This document shows positions 34,901 to 44,909 of a stretch of DNA of 64,000 nucleotides, one piece after another (within the stretch, counting starts at the first letter, position 1; each line of letters starts with the position of its first letter). Position numbers and translations under genes: made by a program. The DNA comes from Congeria kusceri (Eukaryota; Mollusca; Bivalvia; Myida; Dreissenidae), in NCBI GenBank assembly GCA_027627225.1, contig CM051030.1, forward strand, positions 20,479,105-20,543,104. Direction: 5' to 3'. The notes under the pieces are model-generated. The model was not told the origin of the DNA. It made no database searches and was given only the letters and a program-made list of their open reading frames with translations.

Positions 34901-36062
34901 CTAGCAATCAACATCCCAGTTTCTGGAATAGTCAAAGGTCAGGTAGTCATGGAAAGCAGATTGTCCAGTATTGGTGTTAGTTTGCTGAATCAAGTGTGCT
35001 TGGTTCTGATAAACATCATATGTATGACCACTTGGTCTGCTTCCAACAGGAGGACCAGCTTTTGGAACAGTTAAACTTAAACTGTTTACATGGGAAGGAT
35101 AATACACTGAGTAAGATGGTGATTGGGATTCATACACTGCTGGTTGCTAATTCCATTGCCTCCAGTGGTTTGCATGTCCCACATATGCTGGACTGTTGTA
35201 CTGTCCATAGTTACTTATGCCACTGTAGATCTGATAGGAAGGGCCTGGTTTGTTAGGCATGTCATATGTTTTTCCACTGTGCACATTACTTCCAGGATGT
35301 TTGTGATTCCCATGATGTTTCTTGTAAAGACCTTTCTTGTGCTTGTACTTTCCAGGGTTTCTACATAAGAAAACTGCTAATACACCTCCCAGCAAAGCCA
35401 GCACACATATTCCTCCTGCAATTGATGCACCTATGGTAGCTCCTTTCTCAGCACTCGTGTTCTTATCAGGTTCAATTGTATTCGGATTAGTTGTACTTCT
35501 AGTTGTAGTTGGTGCTTGAGTTGTAGTAGATGCAGAAGTTGTAGCTGGTGATACATTTGTAGTATATCCAGAAGTTGAAGTTGGTGCTGGCGTTGTAGTA
35601 GATGCAGAAGTTGTAGTTGGTGCTGGAGTTGCAGATGAAACAGTTGTAGTTGGTGCTGGAGTTGTAGTGGATGCAGACATTGTAGCTGGTGATACATTTG
35701 TAGTAGATGCAGACATTGTAGCTGGTGATACATTTGTAGTTGGTGCTGGAGTTGTAGTAGGTGATACAGTTGTAGTAGATGATACAGTTGTAGTAGTGAT
35801 ACAGTTGTAGTTGGTGCTGGATATGTAGTAGGTGATACAGTTGTAATTAGTGGTACAGTTGTAGTAGGTGATACAGTTGTAGTAGATGAAGAAGTTGTAG
35901 TTGGGGCTGGAGTTGTAGTAAGTGATACAGTTGTAGTTTGTGCTCGAGTTGTTGTAGGTGATACAGTTGTAATTAGTGATACAGTTGTAGTAGGTGATAT
36001 AGTTGTCATAGGTGATACAGTTGAAATTGGTGATACAGTTGTAGTAGGTGATACAGTTAAAT
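34901..36062 (-). CDS. Last exon of a mucin-like type I membrane protein
   Basis: This exon encodes, in order, a Thr/Ser/Pro stalk of repeating TTTVSP, TTTPAPT and SASTTN words (36050 to about 35450), which would be heavily O-glycosylated. A transmembrane helix follows (SIAGGICVLALLGGVLAVFLC, 35424-35362), then a basic juxtamembrane stretch (KYKHKKGLYKKHHGNHKH) and a Tyr-rich tail (KTYDMPNKPGPSYQIYSG). TAG at 35147-35149 ends the tail. The same frame then stays open for 81 codons to a second TAG at 34901-34903. The stalk changes frame near 35794 because one base is missing relative to the repeat, so frame continuity needs an indel correction or the copy is damaged. The exon is entered at 36062 after TTTCCTTAG, in phase 1, which fits the exon at 46588-46744. 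This is probably a cell-surface adhesion or recognition protein; I recognise no named orthologue. Confidence 0.72.
35141..35149 (-). promoter_or_regulatory. Possible stop-codon readthrough site, TAG CAA CCA
   Basis: The first stop reads UAG followed by CAACCA, which fits the CAR-YYA context known from tobamovirus-type readthrough. The next 81 codons are open and repeat motifs of the tail: GHTYDVY mirrors GKTYDMP, and SPSYSVYYPS mirrors GPSYQIYSG. Simple nonsense mutation of a longer gene, or a base error, is the alternative. Confidence 0.45.
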
Positions 36063-36082
36063 CTAAGGAAATCCTTGGATCT
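36063..36082 (-). promoter_or_regulatory. Tandem 3' splice sites 18 nt apart
   Basis: On the minus strand TTCCTTAG occurs twice, giving exon starts at 36062 (AT TTA ACT) or 36080 (AT CCA AGG). Both accept a phase-1 upstream exon and are in the same frame. The use of the second would add six residues, PRISLD. Confidence 0.5.
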
Positions 36083-36360
36083 AAGGAACTGGTTCTTGCG
36101 CGCAACACTCCGTCTCATCATTCTTATCACTTCTGCCAAGTTATTTGAAAATCCATCCAGGCTGGACAAAGTTATGCTCTGGACAAAGATTTCCAGCCGC
36201 CCACCCACCGTTTTCAAACAGGCATATAATAAAAGGGGCCTAATTCTGACAAATTGCAGAGTTATGAGCCCTGGTCCGCGACCTTATATAATGACCCTGA
36301 AGACATGTGTGCAGTTTCAACTGCAGGGGCGGTTCCAGGAAATTGGGTTAGGAGGGGCGT
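36070..36360 (+). repeat. Family G-like transposon fragment touching the exon
   Basis: GGTTCTTGCGCGCAACACTC, then CCAAGTTATTTGAAAATCC and GGACAAAGTTATG, match the style and order of family G units at 27690-27760 and 30060-30130. The fragment begins at the splice acceptor of the last exon. Confidence 0.55.
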
Positions 36361-36985
36361 AAACTTTTGATCATGCAGTTATAACCCTTATTTTGTCTGT
36401 GGGTCTGCACTGATCAACTACAGATATGTAATAAATCTTTTCACATCACCATCATTATCATCATCATCACCATTATCATCGAATACTTTTTGTTTCACTG
36501 AATAAATTATTATTTTCACCGTATTATTATTCAAAGGACATTATGTGTCATGCACCTGTTTTGGCAGTATATTGCCCTTGTTTGATGTGCCTGTCCACTA
36601 AATACTTATTTAAAATTCAATGTTAAAACAATCAGGAATATCTTTAAACATGTAAAAACCATAGCTGACTATTTTCAAACTCACATGCATCGATAATTAT
36701 TTGTATTATGCATTTACTGAAGTGTGTAATGGTCTCTTTTCTAAGTAAATGTCATTAAATAACTCACACGTTCACAGTCATGTTCATCAATTGTTTTCAA
36801 ATGTACTATGCACTGTGTTTTTTATCGAGTCGAACTAACTAACAGACAGATGAACATGTTGTTTTTTTACACAAAAAATTGTGAAAGACACTCGTATCAT
36901 GGTAAGATTGCATTGTGAACTAATAAGGTTACTGAAATCTCATTAAAATCAAATCCTAACATTGTTTGGATCTGAAGACATCGTA
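36361..36985. other. Intron sequence without further features
   Basis: It contains a short CATCATTATC-type microsatellite at 36448-36480, otherwise unassigned AT-rich sequence. Confidence 0.45.
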
Positions 36986-37737
36986 TAACAGGTCACGTTC
37001 AAACGACCTTCCAATAAATCAAACATCAGCCCTGCATCTACACAAACCATGTGACCCCTAGGGCGTGGCTAGGTTTGACCCCAGTGGCATAACTTCAACA
37101 ATCTTTGAAGAAGACCATATAAGATGTTACATACCAATTACAAAACCTCTGGGCCTTTTCAGAGAAGAAACTGTTTAAAGTCATTTTGTCATTTAAGTCT
37201 ATATAAACCATGTGACCCCCGGGGTATGGCCTCTTTTCACCCAAGGGGCATAATTTGAACATTCTTTGTAGAGGACCACTATACAATGTTACATACCAAA
37301 TGCAAAACCTTTGGGCGTTGCAGTTTCAGAGGAAAAGATTTTAAAAGTACACTTGCCATATATATGTCTAAAGAAACCAGGTGAGCCCCAGGTTTGATCC
37401 CAGGGGCATAATTTAAATAATCTTTGTAACAGCTCACTTTACACTGTTACATACAAAATATGAAACCTTGTGGCCTTGCGGTTTCAGGAGATTTTTAGAA
37501 TCATTTTGCTATTTAAGTCTATTTAAACCGTGTGACCACCGGGCATGGCCAGTTTTGACCACTGGGGCATAATTTGAACAATCTTTGCAGAGGACCAGCA
37601 TACAATGTTACATACCAAACACTAAACCACTGGGCCACTAAACAATGTTACATACCAAATATAAAACCACTGGGCCTCACTGTTTGAGAGGAGAAGTTTT
37701 TTTTAAATCATTTTGTTATTTAAGTCTTTATAAACAA

Positions 37738-38890
37738 CATACATGCCACAATTTTTTCAGGCCAAAACGGGAAAATCGGGGGGACATTTGACATTTTAGC
37801 GGGACACCTTAATATTGTTATTTTGTCGCAGGGTCCATGGATCGCGACAGCAATATTACTTGTCATATCATTTATGTACATAACACATGTATACCACTAT
37901 TGAACTCCTAGTACTGATTAGATATTTAATTAAGTAAACAAATCTTGAATTAAAAACATGTATATTATATATGCTTTGTTTTTGCAAAAACGGCGGGAAA
38001 TTTTCCTTGTGCACGTTGTGCCTACGTGCGTCAAATGTTAAAGACCTTCTGCACAGAGCATTATTTTCTGTGGTAATTGTTTAATGTTGTATAGTTACCA
38101 AGGAGTTGTGAATAATACACACAAAGTTGTTAAGTTTACAGTAGAAGGAAACGTGACTGGCTACATAAATTTCAAATTGGGTTATAACGACGCGTATAAT
38201 AAAGTAGAATCCAAAACAAATTTAACTGTTCATGTGACGTGAATACATATCTATATAGAGTTCAAATGCACATTTACATTTTTTACTTCGTGAAAATCCT
38301 TTGTTCTGCATGAAAAGCGCGCAAAAATGATGCTGGCATGTACAACGTTAGGACATCTGCATGGAAAGCATGGGTGTATTGACTGCCATATAAAAACTTG
38401 GTAGTGCAGAGAACTGTGAATTACTTTTGAATAAAATTTTCATAGCGCATAACATCAAAATCTGTTTGGCGAACATATGCAGTTAACATTTCCACTCCAA
38501 ACAAAACAGCCGAATCGATGACCTAATTGTCGTTCAGATAGGTCAGTAGTGATCTATGACATAGGTAATTGCATACACCCTCCACGTCATGACTAACAGC
38601 AATTAGCGACCGCGGATTATATGACCACCGACCCGCGAAAGCATGACAATACACCGCTGTTGGGGTTATCATTACTGCTCCTCTTTGACACACGACTAGC
38701 AGGCATTGTTGTCATGGGACCAATAAAGGGATTAACGATAAGAAGTAAATTGTTGGCCCAATGCAACTTTTGTTGCACACTTACATCGATTTTTGTGATT
38801 GACCCGGACAAAATGCATCTGACGAGACGCCGGGACAAAACTGGCGATAGCGGGACAATCCCCGCGAGACCAGGACCTATGGCATGTATG
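37738..38890. mobile_element. hAT-like non-autonomous element with 8-bp duplication
   Basis: Inverted ends CATACATGCCA and TGGCATGTATG bound 1153 bp, and ATAAACAA is present on both sides (37730-37737, 38891-38898). Removing the element and one duplicate restores the family A phrase TATAAACAATGTGACCCC. An 8-bp duplication is the hallmark of hAT (also P and some others). No transposase frame is visible. Confidence 0.82.
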
Positions 38891-39136
38891 ATAAACAATG
38901 TGACCCCAGGGCGTGACCAGTTTTGACCCCAGGGGCATCATTTAAAGAATCTTTGTAGAAGACCACTAGAGGTAGCCACATATCAAATATGAAACCACTA
39001 GACCTTGCGGTTTCAGCAGAGATTTTTGCAGTAATTTTGTTATTTAAGTCTATGTAAACAATGTGACCCCAGGGGCATCATTTGAACAATCTTTATAGAG
39101 GAACACTACAGGATGCCACAAACCAAATATGAAACC

Positions 39137-39820
39137 GTGGCCTTCCCAAGGATTTTTTTCAGGCGCCTCGGTCCCGAGAGGGGTGGCTAAGGGAGGGGTA
39201 TCCACACCATACGTTATTTTTTTTTCTTGGCATGCGTCAAATGACGTTATCTGGTGCGTTTTGGCCCTTAAAAATTGGGCAAACAGCTTTTCATTTTTTG
39301 TAAACATTTGAACGAAATGAAATAAACAAAACATCACTGTTAAAACGGTATACCTCTAGCCTTTTTAGAAGCATCAGGCGTCAATTTTGTTGCGAAACTG
39401 AAAGTATATAATAATGTTTTCCGGATGTTTACGTCCAGTGCGCATACCTTTCGCACAGTGACGTCATGATCAAACCAACTATTCTTGTCATTCTCAAATA
39501 TTTAGGTTACACTCAATCTACTTATTGAGCCTTTTTTTGTCCCATTAATTATGTTCATATGGGCATGCGTTTAGTGTTTTAACACCGTTTTAATCGTTAC
39601 AACTGTTGAACATAGTACTTATTGGATAATTGATGAATTGTAAAGATCTTGATTAAAATTATACATTTATATAATACATGCTTTGTTCGTGCAAAAATGG
39701 CGGTAAAATTTCCTCGTTCACCCTGTGCTTACGCGCGTCATATGTTAGTAAAGAACATGGTCGTCCGTACATGCACGCTTTCCATGCTTGGGGCGCTAAA
39801 ACAGCCTGGAGACGTCCCTG
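39137..39820 (+). mobile_element. Non-autonomous element, copy 2 (partner of 11340-11950)
   Basis: 684 bp separate two copies of GAAACC (39131-39136, 39821-39826), and removal restores family A ATATGAAACCACTGGGCC. It is an inverted relative of 11340-11950. It contains TGACGTCATGA and the GCACGCTTTCCATGC motif. Its own inverted ends are not clear. Confidence 0.65.
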
Positions 39821-40230
39821 GAAACCACTGGGCCTTGCAGTTTCAGAGAAGATTTTTAAAGTCATTTTGCTAAATAAGTCTATATAAACCATGTGACCCC
39901 CAAAGCGTGGCCTGTTTTGACCCCAGGGGCATCATTTGAACAATCTTTGTAGAGGACCACTATAGGATGCCACATACCAAATATGAAAGCTCTCAGCCAT
40001 GCAGTATCATAGAAGATTTTTAAAATTTTCACTTTTTAAATCTATTTTTAGCTCTGGTGACCTACATACGCAGCGGACCGAAATGATTTGAACAATTTTG
40101 AAAGATGGTCACCCAAGGATCATTCCTGTGAAGTTTGGTTAAAATCTGCCCAGTGGTTTATACATGTACTACGCAATGAACCAAAACGGATGCATGCTGC
40201 GTCAACTTAAATCTCCTAATAAATACCGAC

Positions 40231-40581
40231 AAAATCCGTGCTAGCGCAGTGGTTGGTACACGTGCTTCTCACCTAGGCGATCCGGGTTCGCTTCCCACTC
40301 CCGGCGCAAGTGAATTTGGTTAGTGGTAACCATACCGGACAGGTGGGGTTTCCTCCGGGTACTCCGGTTTCCCCCCACAGCACAAGACCACACCAAAATT
40401 ATACATCTCAGTTAAAAATAATTAGCTGGAGATTGCAGCTATAATTCAAAATTCGTCCCAACTTTCGTGAGTCTCTAGCAAGTTAATTAGGTAGGAGTGC
40501 TGGGACACACTCCGGGTCCTCACATAATGTTAGGTAGGAGTGCTGGGACACACTCCTGGTCCTCACATAATGCAGCCTCAG
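40231..40581 (+). mobile_element. tRNA-derived SINE, second copy
   Basis: The head has CTAGCGCAGTGGTTGGTACA and GGTTCGCTTCCC. The central block GTTTCCTCCGGGTACTCCGG matches the 24711-25110 copy. A 43-bp segment (TTAGGTAGGAGTGCTGGGAC onward) is duplicated in tandem at 40490-40575. Confidence 0.8.
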
Positions 40582-40848
40582 ACGCGGAAGAACTTCATAA
40601 ACTTCGAAACACACCCGTGGACACATGTATATTACGTCATTTATCTCACCGTATCTCTCCTTTGATTAAGTAAAGTGCTCGCTCATTTATTAATTTGATA
40701 TACCCAAAGAAGAAATTTGGATTCTCACGTTGATTACCAAAGTGGAACATCAAATTAAAATAATTTCAACTAATATTTTGTTGCCCAGCTACATGTTTAT
40801 TAACAATTACATATCTACGTGACCAAATCGTGTTATGTTGGAAAAAAG

Positions 40849-40972
40849 CGCGAACCATTTCTAAACGCTAGCAACGTCATGAAATGCTCGTGGAAAACGT
40901 GAGTGTAACGCGCGTACTATTTCCTAACGCCAGCGACGTCATGAAATACTCATGGAAAGCGTGAGCTGCTGG
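40849..40972 (+). repeat. 62-bp tandem duplication
   Basis: AACGTCATGAAATGCTCGTGG at 40874 and GACGTCATGAAATACTCATGG at 40934 head two similar units with CTAACGC-type starts and GTGAG ends. Confidence 0.7.
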
Positions 40973-41885
40973 TAAACGCTATGGTACATATATATCTACC
41001 ACAACGTTTCCTGTAACAAGATGACGTTAAAAACTGATGATGTGCCGTAATGTCAATAAAAATTTACGTAACAGCGGTTAGCGAGAGTTTGTTTGGGTTC
41101 TGACTAAAGAGTTTTAAAATCAATTAATCTGTAAAAAAAATCGGTAAACACGCATTGGAATATGTATCAAAATTCAAATACATAATAAACGTGTTTTTTC
41201 GTAATTTGATAAATTGTAAATTCATTTGATTATTGTAGTTACCTCTTCCACAACTGTATACAACTATCGAAGTATTGTTGACGGTTCGATTACCAACATG
41301 AACAGTCAAACGCTGTATTGTGTATTGAAATGAGTGTTTTCCATTTTGTTTAAAAGTATTTAATAAGTTTCCAGTAACATATTTAAGTTTATATTGTAAT
41401 ACCAACGTATAGAACAGTTTAATTATTTAATGAAATGTACATGTTTTCGGACATTTCATTTCGGACGTATAGTAAATACAACCCAATGCTTTTGATTCTA
41501 TTTATACTAGCTAAAGTTAAAACTGTCAAATTTAAATGCTATTGATAATATGTGGGTGTTATAATTACATATGTTTCTTATAAATAAATACATTTAAAGT
41601 TTCTTATAAAAAACTTAAAATAATTTTGCTTGAAAATAGGATTTTATGTTGTATTAGAAGAATATTAAAGGGATATTCTTTTAAACCATTTATTTTGCTT
41701 TATATATAGAATGAAATTTTTAAATTATATAATAATATAATAGTAAAATAATTTTATTGCTTAGTACACATAATTTAAATCAATTATTAAAAATAAATAC
41801 AAAGGATGAAAAAAAAAAATGAAACAAATTATATAACCTATGTTTGTGCATTTTTTAGCATATGTATTATTATATATCCCTTAGC
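40973..41885. other. AT-rich intron sequence without supported feature
   Basis: No long frame, RNA motif or repeat end was found. Confidence 0.45.
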
Positions 41886-42830
41886 AAAAATTAACAACGC
41901 TTGCAAAAGTGCCCTTTTCAGGATTTAGCACCCTGCCCTTTTGAAATCCTGCCTGGAGCACTGCATGTAGTCTTACGTTCATAGACAAACTGTGCATAAT
42001 TGGTGAAGATTGGATGAAAAATGAAATCTCTATGCTGAATAATGTCCATTTTTGTATATTTTTTACACAAACAAAGGACAATAAATCTGGTGTTTCTTGC
42101 CCAATTTTGCTTATATTCGACTTCGTCTTTAATCTTCTGGTCTTCTGTGCAAGATTGGTGAAGACTGGATGAAAAATGAAGTCTCTATCCTGAATAATGT
42201 CCATTTTGCATATTTTTTTTCACAAACAAAGGGCAATAACTCTGATGTTTCTGGTCCGATCTTGTTTATATTTCACTTCAACTGTAATCTCATGGTAATA
42301 GACAAACTGTGCAAGATTGGTAAAGATTGGATGAAAAATGAAGTCTCTATCCTGAATAATTTCCATTTTTTTATATTTTTAATAAACAAAGGGCAATAAC
42401 TCTGGTGTTTGAAACACGATCTGGCCCATGTTTGGCATCTGTTGAGATCTGATGGTCACACACAAACTGTGAAAGTTTGGTTAAGATTGAATAGAAAATA
42501 ATGGCTATAAGTTGGAAAAAGGCATTTTTGCACTTTTTTTGCATGAAAAAGGGGCAATAACTCTAGTGTTACTGATGTGATCTGACCCAATATCAATCCC
42601 ATCCAAGATTTTACGGTCATACACAAACTGTGCAAGTTAGGTCAAGATTGAACAAGAAGGCTCTGAGGGCCCTAGGACGCTAACCTGAGACCTTGTAACT
42701 CAATTGGAATTTGAATCCCAGAGATGTGGCTTATTTTTATCCCAGGGGCATAATTTGAACAATCTTGAACAAACCTCTGGGCCTTGCGGTTTCAGGTAAA
42801 GATTTTAAAAGTCATTCTGCTATTTAAGTC

Positions 42831-44909
42831 TACCGTAAATTCTCGCGTATAGGACGCCCCTACGTATAAGACGCACCAAAAAATTGAGATCCTAATTTGT
42901 GGGGAAAAAATCTGCTATTTGAAAGCTTCTAAACATCAAAGTCGTAAATTTCGCATCCATTGTTTATTGACAATGAAAATATTTTTGTCGTGAAAATCGC
43001 AATGTGGATACATTACACTAGCCGGGTTGTCATTAAGAGCCGGCCGCCGGCCATATTGACCGTTTCAAATGAGTTATGGGTCGGCTCAAATTTTCAAAGA
43101 AATAAAAATAAATTATTGTGTACCTTGTTCTGAAAGTGAAAGCCAGTCTTTGACCTCAACACACACTAATCCATATTGAATTTAATAAAGTGTAACACAG
43201 TTTCCATTTTAATTCAAAGACATGTATATTTCATCACCATCATTTAAATCTCTAATTTATCCTATGCAACAGAAGTACATTCTGATTTTTTTCACATCCT
43301 GACTTTTACCCAAGAATGCATTCACTAATCCTCTATCGACAGTGCTTGTGTTGCTCAGGTACAGTAGTACTGATTGCTGCTTTTCACACTGACCATGTGC
43401 TAAGCGTGTTACACGAGGTTACTGCTACATGTATAAGCTGCTAGAAGATAGCCAGAGTTCGGAGGTAAATTCAAAGACTTTTGAATTCAAACGGACACAG
43501 TTGCTTAGCTTGCAGATTTGGATGCCAATCTAACTGATGACGTCATCCTGTTACGCTTCTTAGTTTTAACAGGTGTTATCATTAATGACTCGTGTGTTTA
43601 ACGGATATTGTTGTTTGTTCAGTTCTAATCGGAAAAAATAATTGCAAGGTAATTTGAATGAAGTGTTTTATTGATACAAAAAATATGAATTAATAATGAA
43701 CAAAATATAATCAATATGTAATTACAATTTTCAAATTCCAAAAAAAAAAACCATTACCGAAAATGCATTTTATAATGTGTTACGATGCATTTTGAATGTT
43801 TATACAAAAAATAAAAGTGTTACACTATGAATCTATTAAATCTACATGTTGTTCAATCTATCAAAATCATTTTAAAAATGTGTAATGAATTCAAGAAGTC
43901 GAGTCATAACAAAATCACACAAAAGTAAACAGCAATTTTTTTTTGTTATTTCTATAATTGATTATAAAAAATCTGAACTATCAAAATTAAGTATAAAAGG
44001 GTACATTTCATAGGTCAAACTATCATGAATCATGTGTCCAAAAATGCTAGTAGGGCTGCCCCTGGTTTAATTTTTTTTTACCATACAACATTGAAATCCT
44101 ACTCATATTGGGTATTTTATAGGGTTTTATGAAGAAAAAGTTGTAGGCAAATGGAAACTTTTAGCCAAGTAGTGAAATTTTTTAGCCATTGGCTTATTTG
44201 ACGAATGGTAGAGTAAGCCCTGGCTAGGATTTTGCATCTAAATTTCAAAAAATAATTCCAGGGGAGCATGCACCCAGACCCCCCCCCCCCCTAGTCCAGT
44301 TCGGCGTTTGAAGCTTTGGCCTACTCATTTGGTCATTGAGCGTCCTTGAACAAATCTTAATGACAACCCTGACTAGATGTGTTTTCGCTGCATTGAAAGG
44401 TGTTGAGAAGACTCAAGTGTCAACACCTTTAATTACACCATAAGCGCTAATTGTCTGTTTGACAAACATGGTCAGTTTTGCAAGTATCATCAATTCCTTT
44501 TTGTTTGCAGAGCAGTATAAAAGGTGTGAAGTAGTTTGTAAGGTGGTGTTTACACTACGGTTCATTTAACCCTGGTTCTTATTTTTTATGTATTATGTTT
44601 TACTGCATATATATTTCGGAAAAATAAGAATTAAGAATATAAAACACACAAAATAATATTATATATTATATAATACTATATTTTTAAAAGATCCCAATAT
44701 AAAACAGTGCGAAACGTATCGTGTACGAATACTGCGTATATAAGCGTCTTAGTGACGTTAATCGAGTGTCTAGTCCAAATGGCGCCCAAAACACCACAAT
44801 TGATATTTATGATAGACAAACTAGGAGTTTTTGCTTATAAGACGCACTGGAAAAATGATACGAATGTTGGCTGAAAAAAAGTGTGGCTTATACGCGAGAA
44901 TTTACGGTA
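42831..44909. mobile_element. Pogo-like non-autonomous element (TA-CCGTAAATTCTCGCGTATA ends)
   Basis: Inverted ends CCGTAAATTCTCGCGTATA match at both sides and are flanked by TA. Excision leaves GTC TA TATAAACC, the exact family A phrase. ATAAGACGCAC motifs repeat just inside both ends. The TACCGTAA start resembles that of the pogo-like transposon at 13247, so mobilisation by a related transposase is plausible. It encodes nothing and carries a nested 1350-bp element. Confidence 0.85.
43022..44371 (-). mobile_element. hAT-like non-autonomous element, copy 2
   Basis: Ends CCGGGTTGTCATTAAGA and TCTTAATGACAACCCTG are inverted repeats with one mismatch. ACTAG flanks both sides (43017-43021, 44372-44376). 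It is colinear in reverse with 7261-8635. A run of 12 C at 44280 interrupts one side. hAT usually gives 8 bp and the duplicate here is 5 bp, so the superfamily is tentative. Confidence 0.7.

Larger units (their letters stand above)
36990..40165 (+). repeat. Pearl-like family A array interrupted by two elements
   Basis: Family A cores occupy 37030-37737, 38899-39136 and 39821-40160 and read continuously when the insertions at 37738-38890 and 39137-39820 are removed. The tail block TAGCTCTGGTGACCTACATA, CAGCGGACC is at 40050. Neither element end is present. Confidence 0.75.

Noticed and set aside
35431..36217. Asn/Tyr/Ile-rich and Leu/Gln-rich readings of the Thr tract as separate proteins
   Set aside because: They are off-frame readings of the same TTTVSP coding repeats, and the upstream MKTVGGRLEIF start lies in transposon sequence.
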